NCBI RefSeq assembly: GCF_014737315.1
Contig: NZ_JPUF01000044.1
Location: forward strand, 1 to 32,999
Direction of reading: 5' to 3'
DNA: 32,999 nt
Origin: Treponema zioleckii
Lineage (GTDB): Bacteria; Spirochaetota; Spirochaetia; Treponematales; Treponemataceae
The notes under the pieces were generated by a model that worked only from the letters and a program-made list of their open reading frames with translations, ran no database searches and was not told where the DNA came from. Below are positions 14,597-22,926 of the stretch, in pieces; position 1 is the first letter of the stretch; each line of letters begins with the position of its first letter. The translations under genes were made by a program, and so were the position numbers.

Positions 14597-15627
14597 TTGG
14601 TCACCAGCTTGATGTAAAAAATTATGCCAGACACCCCGATTATCATGTCCGGGAGCCACATCGTAATAACTCCGTGCAAACCGCTTCGGGAGCTGAAAAT
14701 CTGACCGACGATGCTCACCGCCCAATACAAAACCGCAATCACAAGCCCGATTATAAGCCCGATGGTCTGTCCGTTGTGCTTTCCAAAAAGGAGCGCAAGG
14801 GGAAGAGCCAAAATCGCAAAGAAAATTGCCCCGAAAGGCACGGAGAATTTTTTGCTGTATTCAAGCTTGTATTGATTCATCTGCTTTTTTGAATAATCAC
14901 CGCTTTTTTCCATTTCTTTTATGCGGTTGTGAAGGTCCAGAGAAGTCATTTCGCGAGGCGCAAGCTTATGGGTTTGCCCCATAATCGAAGACTCAAAAAT
15001 ATTAAGCTCCACATTCTCGGAAGAAAGCACGTCGTAAGTGCCTTTTATGTTCTGGTCAAAAAACATGACCGTTGAATCAGACATGACGAGCCTCATAAGG
15101 ATTCCGGGCGCATCTGACTTTTTGACGACGCTCGAATCCGCAACGATTATTCGCTGATTTCCGTCAGAATCCGTGTCAAAAAACACAAGATCGCTCACCT
15201 TGTCCTCGCTAACGTCGCCAATCACAAGAGTCTTGTCGCTAGTACGCTTAACGGAATTAGGCTCAAGCTCAACCGCAGGATTTGCCGCAAGCATTTCGCG
15301 GTAGAGTTTTTTGTATTTTAAAGTTCCCTGGGGAAGAAGATAATCGTTCACAAAAAACGACGCAATCGAAATTAAAAGCCCCAGAATCAGCACGGGGAAC
15401 AAAATTATTCTGTAGCCCTGCCCCGACGCCCGAAGGATAAGGATTTCGTTTTCAGAGGCAAGGCGACCCAGGCACATTAAAAAACCTACGAGCGTAGCGT
15501 TCGGTGCGGACTGCGCGATAACGTTCGGAAGAGAGTACGTTATTAGAAGCACTACGTCTTTAACGGGCGCGCGCTGCTTTAGGATTTTTTCTGCGACCAA
15601 AAGAATCTGGTTCACAAAAAAAATCAT
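14593..15627 (-). CDS. LptF/LptG-family permease (first of pair), N-terminus displaced by a frameshift
   Basis: The 344-residue frame has the YjgP/YjgQ architecture: helices near LPNVIAQSAPNATLVGFLMCLG, a signature region SENEILILRASGQGYRI, a periplasmic beta domain, and C-terminal helices (FGAIFFAILALPLALLFG). It begins abruptly inside what should be the first transmembrane helix (MIFFVNQILL). The missing start, RYLLKELFLLFF, is present just upstream in another frame, so the gene seems to carry a one-base indel in a T-run at 15650-15666. The listed ATG at 15627 has no Shine-Dalgarno. The stop overlaps the next permease gene (ATGA), indicating translational coupling. Confidence 0.75.
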   Translation of the reverse strand: MIFFVNQILLVAEKILKQRAPVKDVVLLITYSLPNVIAQSAPNATLVGFLMCLGRLASENEILILRASGQGYRIILFPVLILGLLISIASFFVNDYLLPQGTLKYKKLYREMLAANPAVELEPNSVKRTSDKTLVIGDVSEDKVSDLVFFDTDSDGNQRIIVADSSVVKKSDAPGILMRLVMSDSTVMFFDQNIKGTYDVLSSENVELNIFESSIMGQTHKLAPREMTSLDLHNRIKEMEKSGDYSKKQMNQYKLEYSKKFSVPFGAIFFAILALPLALLFGKHNGQTIGLIIGLVIAVLYWAVSIVGQIFSSRSGLHGVITMWLPDMIIGVSGIIFYIKLVTK

Positions 15628-15724
15628 AAAAAAGAAAAGGAACGCAATGAAAAAATAACAAAAAAAGCTCTTTTAAAAGATAGCGCACCAAAACGAATCG
15701 ATTGACGCCATTTTTTTCCTGCAC
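15628..15724 (-). pseudogene. Out-of-frame N-terminal piece of the first Lpt permease
   Basis: Read from GTG at 15724, the frame gives MQEKNGVNRFVLVRYLLKEL and then FLLFF, a typical amphipathic start plus first helix of LptF/G proteins. It then leaves the coding frame. Continuing IAFLFFFMIFFVNQ is in the frame of 14593-15627. Deleting one T from the T6 (15650-15655) or T7 (15660-15666) run on the minus strand would fuse both. A rival start is ATG at 15711 with AGGA five bases upstream; it is in the downstream frame but hits TAA after 12 codons, so it would need two compensating indels. Confidence 0.55.
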
Positions 15725-15939
15725 CGCCGTCTCAAAAAAATCTGCGAGGCGATTCAGATGAACGAGCCTACAAAATGCCGCCCCCCCGCGAAAAACCGAA
15801 TTTAAAAGATTAAAACCTGCATACCACGCGAGGTAATTTTTTTCCTGCGGTAAGCAAGATTTCGAGAAAAGAATTTTTTGATTCGGATTTTCTGGTTTCG
15901 CGCATATTTTTTCTACGTTTTTTGAAAATAACAGAAGTA
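15725..15939. other. 215-base spacer between dut and the Lpt permease gene, open in one frame
   Basis: No promoter or terminator is clear. On the minus strand the frame that leads into the permease N-terminus has no stop codon across this whole spacer, but also no ATG, GTG or TTG before 15724. Its translation (for example NYLAWYAGFNLLNS and LVHLNRLADFFETAVQEK) was not recognised. It may be an extension of the permease gene, a remnant, or chance. A run of seven C residues lies at 15781-15787. Confidence 0.3.
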
Positions 15940-16380
15940 TTATTTTCCGGTTGAGCCGAATCCGCCGGTACCGCGGGCCGTTTCGTCCAAAGTCTCGACG
16001 CTTACAAAGTTTCCGATTGTAACAGGAGCCACTACAAGCTGGGCGATTCTGTCGCCGTTATGAACGGTAAAATCTTCTTCTCCAAGGTTTATGAGGATTA
16101 CTTTTACTTCGCCACGATAGTCGCTGTCAATCGTTCCGGGCGTGTTCAAAACCGTAACGCCGTTTTTTGCGGCAAGCCCCGAACGTGGTCTAACCTGAAT
16201 TTCGTATCCTTGAGGAATCGCAAAACTAAGCCCCGTCGGAATCATTTTTCGCTCGCCGCGTTTTAGGGTAATGTCTTCGCTCAAAAAAGCACAAACATCG
16301 CAGCCAGCAGCCCCAGAAGTCTGGTAAGCAGGAATCTTTGCCCCGTTCTGGGCAACGCATTTTATATCGATTTTATTCAT
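15940..16380 (-). CDS. dut: dUTP diphosphatase (trimeric dUTPase)
   Basis: Dut hydrolyses dUTP to dUMP and pyrophosphate, keeping uracil out of DNA. The 146 residues carry the family motifs in order: AAGCDVCAF (motif 1), PRSGLAAK (motif 2), [18 protein letters not shown] (motif 3), GDRIAQLVV (motif 4) and the flexible tail [11 protein letters not shown] (motif 5). The ATG has no Shine-Dalgarno, and TATAAT lies 6 nt upstream, so initiation may be leaderless. It may be the first gene of the minus-strand series leading through the Lpt permeases to tgt, although the following spacer is 215 bases long. Confidence 0.95.
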   Translation of the reverse strand: MNKIDIKCVAQNGAKIPAYQTSGAAGCDVCAFLSEDITLKRGERKMIPTGLSFAIPQGYEIQVRPRSGLAAKNGVTVLNTPGTIDSDYRGEVKVILINLGEEDFTVHNGDRIAQLVVAPVTIGNFVSVETLDETARGTGGFGSTGK

Positions 16381-16386
16381 AAAGTG

Positions 16387-16415
16387 ATTATACCTAAAAA
16401 CGATTTTTTATGCAA
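16387..16415 (-). promoter_or_regulatory. dut promoter, possible leaderless start
   Basis: On the minus strand TTGCAT (16415 to 16410) and TATAAT (16392 to 16387) are spaced by 17 bp. The -10 box ends 6 nt before the dut ATG at 16380, leaving no room for a Shine-Dalgarno, and none is present. Confidence 0.55.
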
Positions 16416-16419
16416 AAAA

Positions 16420-16600
16420 GGAAACGCTGCAAGTTGGTTTTGAGATTTTTGGTTCGGCTCGTGCGTTTCCCGCAATTTTTCTTTGAAAACTTGCGCTTTG
16501 GTGGGCATATTTTCACTCATTCCGGGGTACATTTTTATTGCTCGCGCCTCGCTCGCAATTTTGGGAACCCCCTGCAAGCCGGTTTTGAGATTTTTGACGC
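16420..16600. repeat. Composite palindromic repeat upstream of dut
   Basis: Same modules as at 3402-3575: GGAAACGC (16420-16427) / GCGTTTCC (16463-16470); the near-palindrome GCAATTTTTC-TTT-GAAAACTTGC (16472-16494, one mismatch); the shared text GCTTTGGTGGG; and a TTGCTCGCG-like segment at 16538-16558 that has partly lost its pairing. A partial second copy of the left end (gcaagccggttttgag) begins near 16574. The variable hairpin seen in the 3.5-kb block is not evident here. Confidence 0.65.
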
Positions 16601-16621
16601 TGATGGGGCACAGATGATTGT

Positions 16622-16735
16622 GTCATGCTGAACTTGATTCAGCATCCATTCCCCAAAAAGAGTTCATGGATTCCGAAACTAGTTCGGAATGACTGTTTTA
16701 AGTTTCGGACTGACGCTTTGAGATTTCGGAATGAC
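16622..16735. repeat. REP-like paired palindromes
   Basis: ATGCTGAA-CTTGA-TTCAGCAT (16625-16645) and TTCCGAA-ACTAG-TTCGGAA (16671-16689) are perfect hairpins bracketed by GTCAT (16622-16626) and ATGAC (16689-16693). Two decayed partial copies of the right side follow (ttcggactgac near 16704 and ttcggaatgac near 16725). From memory this layout is a widespread dispersed element type in several bacterial phyla; the family was not checked. Confidence 0.6.
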
Positions 16736-16764
16736 GGGTTTTTCACATTTTCTTTTTCCCTCGT

Positions 16765-16791
16765 CGCTTCGACTCCGCTCAGCGACCGTTG
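16765..16791. repeat. Opposite-orientation copy of the 3900-3926 repeat
   Basis: This 27-base segment is the exact reverse complement of 3900-3926, including the core TTCGACTCCGCTCA. Here only one arm is present, so it is a half-element rather than a palindrome. Confidence 0.75.
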
Positions 16792-16811
16792 AAAACTACT
16801 TGGCAGGGGCG

Positions 16812-16957
16812 AGACAGATGAACACGGATAAACGCAGATAAAAAATTCAATATTTCCATTTGTGGTTTCGAAACGCTTCGCTACTCAACCACCGGTCAGT
16901 TTTCATCTTTCAAATTATCTGTGTCCCATCAGTGTCAATCTGCGTTCATCTGTGTCT
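16812..16957. repeat. Imperfect long inverted repeat
   Basis: AGACAGATGAAC at 16812-16823 faces GTTCATCTGTGTCT at 16944-16957 (two-base gap), and the inner parts are related too (cacggataaacgcagataa near 16823-16841 against ttatctgtgtcc near 16915-16926). It ends 23 bases before the ruvB stop codon. The remaining bases of this 600-base spacer show no gene. Confidence 0.5.
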
Positions 16958-16980
16958 AAAACTGCCAAAATTTTCCGATT

Positions 16981-18126
16981 TTATTCACCGAACAAATCTG
17001 GCTGGGTGGACGGTTTTGCTGGAGAAGATTTGTAGGCAAGACCGAGATGTTCGTAGGCTTTTGGAGTCACCATTCGGCCGCGCGGGGTGCGCTGGATAAG
17101 CCCGCACTGAATCAGGTACGGCTCGTAGTAATCTTCGAGCGTATCCTGAGCCTCTCCAATCGAAATCGCAAGAGTTTCAGCCCCAACAGGACCGCCACCG
17201 AATTTTTCGATGATTGCGCGGAGAATCTCGCGGTCAAAATTTTCGAGTCCTAGAGAATCAATCTGCAAACGTTTTAAGCCGTCCTGCACGATTTTTTTAG
17301 TTATTCTGCCGTCGCCAAAAAACTGCGCAAAGTCGCGCATACGCCGAACGATTCTGTTCGCGACGCGGGGAGTTCCGCGGGAGCAGGAAGCCATTAAAAG
17401 AGCCGCGTCATCGTCTATTGCGCAATTCAAAATGCCTGCCGAACGTTTTACGATTGAGGCAAGTTCTTCGTTCGTGTAAAAATTGAATCGCTGAATGATT
17501 CCAAAGCGAGTCTGGAGCGGTTTTGAAACCATTCCGGCTTTTGTGGTGGCTCCCACCAGCGTGAATTTTGGAATCGGGATTCGAACGGTACGGGCCGCCG
17601 CCCCCTGACCAATAACCCAGTCAAGTTCAAAATCTTCCATTGCAATGTAGAGCATTTCTTCAATGGCGGCTTTGAGTCGGTGAATCTCATCGATAAAAAA
17701 AACCGTTCCAGGCGTAATAGTTGAGAGGATTCCTGCCAAATCCTTTGGCTTGTCCAAAGCCGGAGCGGATGTGACTTTAAAATCTGCCCCAAGCTCATGC
17801 GCAGTGATTTCGGCAAGGGTAGTTTTTCCGAGTCCCGGCGGTCCAATCAAAAAAAGATGGTCAAGCGGCTCTTTTCGCTCGCGGGCTGCATTTATAAAAA
17901 CCGAGAGATTTTCTTTTATATCTTTTTGTCCCAAAAATTCATCAAGCAACTTTGGGCGAAGAGAAGTTTCGCCGTCTGAGTCAGAAGAGGCAAAATCAGA
18001 AAAATCATCGTTGGATGGAATATCCGCCCGAACTATGTGAGTTGAAGCCTGATCCATGAGCCGAGACATTTCCTCAAAATCTTCCGTGGAATTTTGTTCT
18101 GCTTTTGAAGTCCAATTTTTCGACAT
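16981..18126 (-). CDS. ruvB: Holliday junction branch migration helicase RuvB
   Basis: RuvB is the AAA+ motor that drives branch migration on RuvA-bound junctions. The 381 residues include a long acidic N-terminal extension of about 55 residues before the [11 protein letters not shown] start of the core. Walker A is GPPGLGKTT, Walker B is FFIDEIHRL, sensor 1 is LVGATTKAG (commonly GATTRAG), and [14 protein letters not shown] is in the expected place, followed by the winged-helix domain ([17 protein letters not shown]). The C-terminus ends TQPDLFGE, resembling the pentapeptide Q-x-x-L-F that binds the beta sliding clamp. There is no Shine-Dalgarno; TATAAT lies 7 nt upstream of the ATG. It diverges from the chemotaxis receptor gene. 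Confidence 0.95.
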   Translation of the reverse strand: MSKNWTSKAEQNSTEDFEEMSRLMDQASTHIVRADIPSNDDFSDFASSDSDGETSLRPKLLDEFLGQKDIKENLSVFINAARERKEPLDHLFLIGPPGLGKTTLAEITAHELGADFKVTSAPALDKPKDLAGILSTITPGTVFFIDEIHRLKAAIEEMLYIAMEDFELDWVIGQGAAARTVRIPIPKFTLVGATTKAGMVSKPLQTRFGIIQRFNFYTNEELASIVKRSAGILNCAIDDDAALLMASCSRGTPRVANRIVRRMRDFAQFFGDGRITKKIVQDGLKRLQIDSLGLENFDREILRAIIEKFGGGPVGAETLAISIGEAQDTLEDYYEPYLIQCGLIQRTPRGRMVTPKAYEHLGLAYKSSPAKPSTQPDLFGE

Positions 18127-18133
18127 GCAAAAA

Positions 18134-18139
18134 ATTATA
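18134..18139 (-). promoter_or_regulatory. -10 box for ruvB, possible leaderless start
   Basis: TATAAT on the minus strand (18139 to 18134) ends 7 nt before the ruvB ATG (18126). No -35 of TTGACA type is found at 16-18 bp and no ribosome binding site is present. Confidence 0.45.
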
Positions 18140-18291
18140 CAGTCGATTGCAGAAAAATTCTATCGGCACGCAAGTGCAAAAATGTATGCGACCAAAAAAA
18201 ATCTTAAAAAAAAATTAATTTTCTCTTATAAAATTCTGATTTCTGTTTGATTATTTTTCAATTTAATTTTAACATATATTAGGTTATTTTA

Positions 18292-18420
18292 GGGCATCTC
18301 GAAAACCTAAAATTTTAATGTTTTTTTGAGATACCCGCAAGTTTTAAGTCCTGAAAATAGCAAGACTTAAAACATCGCATTTTAAAAGAAAACTCTAAAA
18401 CCCGAAGTTTTTAGAAGTTT
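18292..18420 (+). promoter_or_regulatory. Three-hairpin leader upstream of the chemotaxis receptor gene
   Basis: Three inverted repeats follow one another: GGGCATCTC (18292-18300) / GAGATACCC (18328-18336, one mismatch); the perfect GTTTTAAGTC (18341-18350) / GACTTAAAAC (18364-18373); and AAACTCTAAAA (18390-18400) / TTTTTAGAAGTTT (18408-18420, one bulge). The last is followed by TTTCTTTT-like sequence and then by GGAG at 18442-18445. The leader could be a regulatory RNA structure or attenuator; it does not match a riboswitch class I can recognise. The bases between the ruvB promoter and 18291 are AT-rich, with a possible -10 TATATT at 18275-18280. Confidence 0.4.
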
Positions 18421-18452
18421 CTTTTACACTTCTGATTTTTCGGAGCATTCTT

Positions 18453-20540
18453 ATGAAATTAAAAAGCTTAAAAACAAAACTTTTACTGCTTATCCTCACC
18501 ATTGTCATTCTTTCAAATCTGATTTTGGGCTTTTTGGCATTTTCCATGGCAAAGCCTGCTTTAGCCCGTGCTGTAGAAGACACGCTTACATCAATTTCTG
18601 CAGACGTTGCAGCGCAGGTAAAAAAGACAAACGACCGCGAATTCCACATGCTCGAAGTTCTTGCGAGCCTCTCTGTAATCCAGGACCCAGATATTTCTAT
18701 TCAGGAAAAATCAGACATAATCCATGATGCACGACTTACGGATTCAAATTACGAAAATATTGCCTTTTACGATGCAAAAGGTTTTGCCATCACCGGTGAC
18801 GGGGAACTTGCAGACTGCTCTCAGCGAGAATATTTTATTGAGGCTATGAAGGGAAAAAGATACGTTTCTGACCCTAACATAAGTCCAATAAACGGAAAGC
18901 TGCTAATTTTTTATTCCGTACCTGTCAGAAACACGCAGACTAACGAAATCGTAGGCGTAATGGCGGCCGTTTTTAACGGAGATACAATCTCAAAACTTTG
19001 TCAGGAAATTACAATCGGAAAAGAAAGCCATCCGTTTATGATTAACATGAAAAATGGTCGCACGATTGCTGACGCAAAAATCAAGTATGTTGAACAAGGG
19101 CAAGTCCTTAAGGATACAACAACCGGTGCAATGAATGAAGCCATAACAGCTGCAATGGAAGGAAAATCTGCATACAAATCTTTTTATGAACCACGCAGAA
19201 AAAAAGCTATGGTTGCTGCATACAGACCGGTCGGCGAAGGTTGTGATTGGGCGGTATTCTGCATGGCTCCATACGCTGAATTCTTTGGCGCAATCTCCCG
19301 AATGTCAATCACAATGGCATTGAGCGTAATAATAATCCTTGCCATTGCAATCACAGTCAGCTTGATAATCATCAAAATAAGCTTAAAACCGCTAAAAGAA
19401 GTTGAAAACTCTATTACCGAAATCGCAAGCGGAAATGCGGACTTAACAAGACGAATCAAAGTTACGACAAACGACGAAATCGGAAACGTCGTAAAAGGAT
19501 TCAATAATTTTACAGAAAAGCTTCAGAGCATAATTTCCAGCGTAAAAGAATCAAACTTTACACTCGGCAACGTCGGCTCCGACATGAATGCCAGCGTTGA
19601 CGACACGGCAACTTCAATCACGCAGATTATCGCGAACATTGACAGCATGAAGCGGCAGATTGACTCTCAAAACCAGAGCGTAAACCAAACTGCAGGTGCC
19701 GTAAACGAAATCGCATCGAACATCGAATCTCTCGAAAGAATGATTGAAAGTCAGTCCAGCGGTGTTACGCAAGCCAGCGCAGCCGTTGAAGAGATGATTG
19801 GAAATATTTCTTCGGTAAACAATTCCGTAGAAAAAATGGCGCGTTCATTCAACGAATTGCGCGCAAATTCAAACACCGGTATTTCAAAGCAACGTGACGT
19901 TAACGACCGAATAAAGCAGATTGAAAGCCAATCTGACATGCTCCAGGAAGCAAACGTGGCAATTGCCGCAATTGCAAGCCAAACAAACTTGCTCGCGATG
20001 AACGCTGCAATCGAGGCCGCACACGCAGGAGAAGCTGGAAAAGGATTTGCTGTAGTTGCCGACGAAATCCGAAAGCTTTCCGAAACTTCCACAGTGCAGT
20101 CAAAAACAATCGGAGACCAGCTTACAAGCATTAAAGAATCAATTACGGAAGTTGTAAGTGCATCGGGCGAATCTACAGACGCATTTGAATCGGTTTCAAA
20201 AAAACTCGAAGAAACAGATGCGCTGGTAATGCAGATAAAAGCCGCAATGGCAGAACAAAACGAAGGCTCAATGCAGATTACGGATGCGCTCCAGCACATG
20301 AACAACAGCACAATCGAGGTAAAGAACGCCTCAACTGAAATGGGCGAAGGCAACAAAATGATTCTAAAAGAAGTGCAGCACCTGCAGAACGCTTCTCACT
20401 CAATGACTCAAAGCATGGACGAAATGTCAATCGGCGCAAGAAAAATCAACGAGACTGGAGCCGCTTTGAGCGGAATCGCAACAAAAATGAGTGATTCAAT
20501 CGCTCAAATAGGTGGACAAATTGACCAGTTTAGAGTTTAA
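18453..20540 (+). CDS. Methyl-accepting chemotaxis protein with dCache-type sensor
   Basis: A 695-residue transmembrane chemoreceptor. Transmembrane helix 1 spans about residues 8-30, a periplasmic double-Cache-like ligand domain about 35-275 ([19 protein letters not shown] and the [10 protein letters not shown] and AAYRPVGEG segments), and transmembrane helix 2 about 282-305. A HAMP domain ([20 protein letters not shown]) follows, then a long cytoplasmic coiled-coil signalling domain. The CheA/CheW-contacting tip is recognisable ([20 protein letters not shown], then [13 protein letters not shown]) near residues 508-540. The ligand cannot be read from sequence. GGAG precedes the ATG. queA follows after 12 bases. 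Confidence 0.95.
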   Translation: MKLKSLKTKLLLLILTIVILSNLILGFLAFSMAKPALARAVEDTLTSISADVAAQVKKTNDREFHMLEVLASLSVIQDPDISIQEKSDIIHDARLTDSNYENIAFYDAKGFAITGDGELADCSQREYFIEAMKGKRYVSDPNISPINGKLLIFYSVPVRNTQTNEIVGVMAAVFNGDTISKLCQEITIGKESHPFMINMKNGRTIADAKIKYVEQGQVLKDTTTGAMNEAITAAMEGKSAYKSFYEPRRKKAMVAAYRPVGEGCDWAVFCMAPYAEFFGAISRMSITMALSVIIILAIAITVSLIIIKISLKPLKEVENSITEIASGNADLTRRIKVTTNDEIGNVVKGFNNFTEKLQSIISSVKESNFTLGNVGSDMNASVDDTATSITQIIANIDSMKRQIDSQNQSVNQTAGAVNEIASNIESLERMIESQSSGVTQASAAVEEMIGNISSVNNSVEKMARSFNELRANSNTGISKQRDVNDRIKQIESQSDMLQEANVAIAAIASQTNLLAMNAAIEAAHAGEAGKGFAVVADEIRKLSETSTVQSKTIGDQLTSIKESITEVVSASGESTDAFESVSKKLEETDALVMQIKAAMAEQNEGSMQITDALQHMNNSTIEVKNASTEMGEGNKMILKEVQHLQNASHSMTQSMDEMSIGARKINETGAALSGIATKMSDSIAQIGGQIDQFRV

Positions 20541-20552
20541 TTCGAGATTAGA

Positions 20553-21608
20553 ATGAAACTATCAGATTTTTATTTTGATTTACCAGAAGAGCTTATAGCT
20601 CAAAAACCGGCAGGAATCCGAGGGCAAGACAAACTTATGCTGCTCAACCGCGAGACAGGCGAAGTTCAGCACCTAAAAATGGAAGACCTGCCAGACTTAA
20701 TTTCACCAGACACGCTGATGATTTTTAATAACTCAAAAGTCCGTCGCTCACGTTGCTACGGAATCCGCGAAAGTGATGTTCCGGGACAAGGCGGACGCGA
20801 GCAGGAATTCATGTTCCTTAACCAGATGACTCCTGACGGAAACCTTTGGCACACAATGGTAAAAGGCGCAAAAAAAGTAAAACCGGGAAACAAATACAGA
20901 TTCACTGACGGCTCAATCGGAACAATTGTCGAACACGAGAACGACGTAGGCTCGGAATTCCGAACGATTGAGTTTACCGAACGCCTTGACGACGACTGGT
21001 TCGGACGAAACGGGCACATTCCTCTTCCGCCATACATCAAGCGCGAGGACGACGACACGGACAGCGAACGCTACCAGACAATTTACGCAAAAGAAACAGG
21101 AAGTTCGGCCTGCCCTACCGCCGGGCTACATTTTACGGACGAAATGTTCAAAAAGCTTGACGAAAAAGGAATCGAGCGGGCATTCGTAACCCTTCACGTT
21201 GGTCTTGGAACGTTCCTTCCTGTACGGACAGAAAACATCGAAGAGCATAAAATGCACGAGGAAGTTTACACGATTCCTTTTGATGTTGCGGAAAAAATAA
21301 ATCAGGCAAAACGGGACGGGAGACCGATTCTTGCGGTTGGAACCACAAGCGTAAGGACTCTTGAATCCGCAAGCGACGAAAACGGCTTCGTAAAGGGCGG
21401 TTCAAGCGCGACTCACATTTTTATGTACCCTGGCTACAAATTCAAATGCGTCAACCAGATGTTCACGAATTTTCACACGCCAGAAAGCACGCTCATAATG
21501 CTCGTAAGTGCATTTGCGGGGCGTGAGCATATCCTTGAGGCATACAAAAAAGCCGTCGAGCAAAAATATCACTTTTTTAGCTACGGCGACGCAATGCTTA
21601 TAAAATAG
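20553..21608 (+). CDS. queA: S-adenosylmethionine:tRNA ribosyltransferase-isomerase
   Basis: QueA transfers and isomerises the ribosyl part of S-adenosylmethionine onto preQ1 in tRNA, forming epoxyqueuosine. The 351 residues span the family from MKLSDFYFDLPEELIAQKP to the C-terminal end. Characteristic segments are FNNSKVRRSR, GHIPLPPYIKR, QTIYAKETGSSACPTAGLHF (written YAK-x6-APTAGLHF in most homologues; Cys replaces Ala before PTAGLHF), LHVGLGTFLPVRTE and SVRTLES. It lies 12 bases after the chemoreceptor gene and may be co-transcribed with it. It converges on the FAD subunit gene with a 10-base gap. Confidence 0.95.
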   Translation: MKLSDFYFDLPEELIAQKPAGIRGQDKLMLLNRETGEVQHLKMEDLPDLISPDTLMIFNNSKVRRSRCYGIRESDVPGQGGREQEFMFLNQMTPDGNLWHTMVKGAKKVKPGNKYRFTDGSIGTIVEHENDVGSEFRTIEFTERLDDDWFGRNGHIPLPPYIKREDDDTDSERYQTIYAKETGSSACPTAGLHFTDEMFKKLDEKGIERAFVTLHVGLGTFLPVRTENIEEHKMHEEVYTIPFDVAEKINQAKRDGRPILAVGTTSVRTLESASDENGFVKGGSSATHIFMYPGYKFKCVNQMFTNFHTPESTLIMLVSAFAGREHILEAYKKAVEQKYHFFSYGDAMLIK

Positions 21609-21618
21609 AGCGAGTGTG

Positions 21619-22428
21619 CTAGCTCAACTTTTCTAGCGAATACTTTAAGAGGTTGAGGAATTGATGTTCAAGCATCGGCGAAACTTTCTCACGATTCTCG
21701 CGGGCAAATTCGCCAAAACGTTCCTCAGCCTCGTGCATCATGTACTTTATGTTCGAAGCAGAAAGCGGCAAAAATGCCCCCTGCAGAATATTTTCAAGTT
21801 CATTGTCCCTAAAACAAATCGGACCTGCAAACGCGACTCGCATGTTAGCCACCTGATTTTTTAGGCTCGAAGCCAAAAACGCGAACGAAGCTGAGCCTTT
21901 ATCAAGCAGACATGGTGAGCCAATTTTCCTAAAATACGAAATGTCCCAGTCATCAATCGGAATCCTGATTTTTGTAAGAATCGCATCTCTCGGAATCTTC
22001 TCGAATTTTGAAAGCGGAATATAAATGGTTTCGATTCCCCTTGCAAATTCAAGACGCGCATCAAGAGCCAGCAAAGGCGCGTACAAAGTGCCATAAAAAT
22101 CTTCCGTCAAAATATTTCCGCCAATCGTCGCCATATTGCGAATAAGTTTTGTTCCGATTGATTTTACAGCCTCAAAAATCATCGGGGGGAGTCTGTTCGC
22201 ACCGTAAGACTCAATTTCGGCCAAAGTCACCGCAGGACCAAGCTCAATATATCGCTCCCGCTTTTCGATTATGCGAAGCTCAGGAATTTTTCTCAGGCAC
22301 AAAGAGTTTTCTTTTAGAGTTTTTATCGCCGTGCACCCCCCAAGCAACGAAAGGTCTTCATGCGATTTTAAGATTTCCTGCAATTCCGAAAGATTTTTGG
22401 CGTAAAAGAATTTTTTATTTTGCTGCAT
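21619..22428 (-). CDS. FAD-binding subunit of a xanthine dehydrogenase-family complex
   Basis: A 269-residue flavin subunit of the XdhB/CoxM type. In the family it passes electrons between the iron-sulfur subunit and the final acceptor. The motif LLGGCTAIKTL near the N-terminus and IRNMATIGGNI (about residues 95-105) form the FAD-binding core, and the C-terminal segment (MRVAFAGPICFRDNELENIL) resembles the CO dehydrogenase flavoprotein C-terminal domain. The start overlaps the preceding 2Fe-2S gene by 14 bases, so translation is probably coupled. It is the last gene of the run. Confidence 0.88.
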   Translation of the reverse strand: MQQNKKFFYAKNLSELQEILKSHEDLSLLGGCTAIKTLKENSLCLRKIPELRIIEKRERYIELGPAVTLAEIESYGANRLPPMIFEAVKSIGTKLIRNMATIGGNILTEDFYGTLYAPLLALDARLEFARGIETIYIPLSKFEKIPRDAILTKIRIPIDDWDISYFRKIGSPCLLDKGSASFAFLASSLKNQVANMRVAFAGPICFRDNELENILQGAFLPLSASNIKYMMHEAEERFGEFARENREKVSPMLEHQFLNLLKYSLEKLS

Positions 22429-22912
22429 TTTTCTTTTTTCCCTCTCGTTCCAATTTTAGGGCAGCCGCATAAAGAACGCCTGTCATCAGAGTTTCGCGCT
22501 CGGTGCAATTGCAGGCATCAAAAATATCATCAATAAATTCCTGAAGTTGCTCCTGAGTCGGACGCGAAATCTTTTTTATAAAATCATAAACCGAAAAGAA
22601 TTTTGAACTGTTGCAATAACCGCAAAGCTGCACGCCAGCCTGCTTGAATCCCTTCACAATGTCTTTGTAAATATCTTCTTTTTCAAAAGATTCCAGAGTC
22701 TGAATTTTTGAATTCATAATGATTCCCACAGGAATAAGACAACTTTTTACAGGTTTGCCGTCCAACAAAACGGTGCAAGAACCGCAACGACCGCAGCCAC
22801 AGCCATTTTTTACCGAATAAATATGATTTTTTCTAAGAACGTCGATTAATTTTTCGTCAGGTTTTGCATCAACTACGGTTTCAGTGCCGTTCAAAGTAAA
22901 AGCTATGTTCAT
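22415..22912 (-). CDS. 2Fe-2S subunit of a xanthine dehydrogenase-family complex
   Basis: A 165-residue electron-transfer subunit with two [2Fe-2S] clusters. The plant-ferredoxin-type N-terminal domain has Cys38, Cys43, Cys46 and Cys58 (NGCGCGRCGSCTVLLDG), with an extra Cys40. The C-terminal helical domain has CGYC (about 98-101) and CNCTE (about 134-138), in place of the usual CGFC and CRCT. All eight cluster ligands appear present. AAGGAG lies about 10 bases upstream of the ATG. It follows the large subunit after 14 bases and overlaps the FAD subunit. Confidence 0.9.
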   Translation of the reverse strand: MNIAFTLNGTETVVDAKPDEKLIDVLRKNHIYSVKNGCGCGRCGSCTVLLDGKPVKSCLIPVGIIMNSKIQTLESFEKEDIYKDIVKGFKQAGVQLCGYCNSSKFFSVYDFIKKISRPTQEQLQEFIDDIFDACNCTERETLMTGVLYAAALKLEREGKKKNAAK

Positions 22913-22926
22913 TCTCAGAAATCTCC

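Noticed and set aside
14597-14725. Longer N-terminus for the second Lpt permease
   Set aside because: These 43 codons are the other-frame reading of the upstream permease's C-terminus; the ATGA overlap at 14596 gives the natural start.
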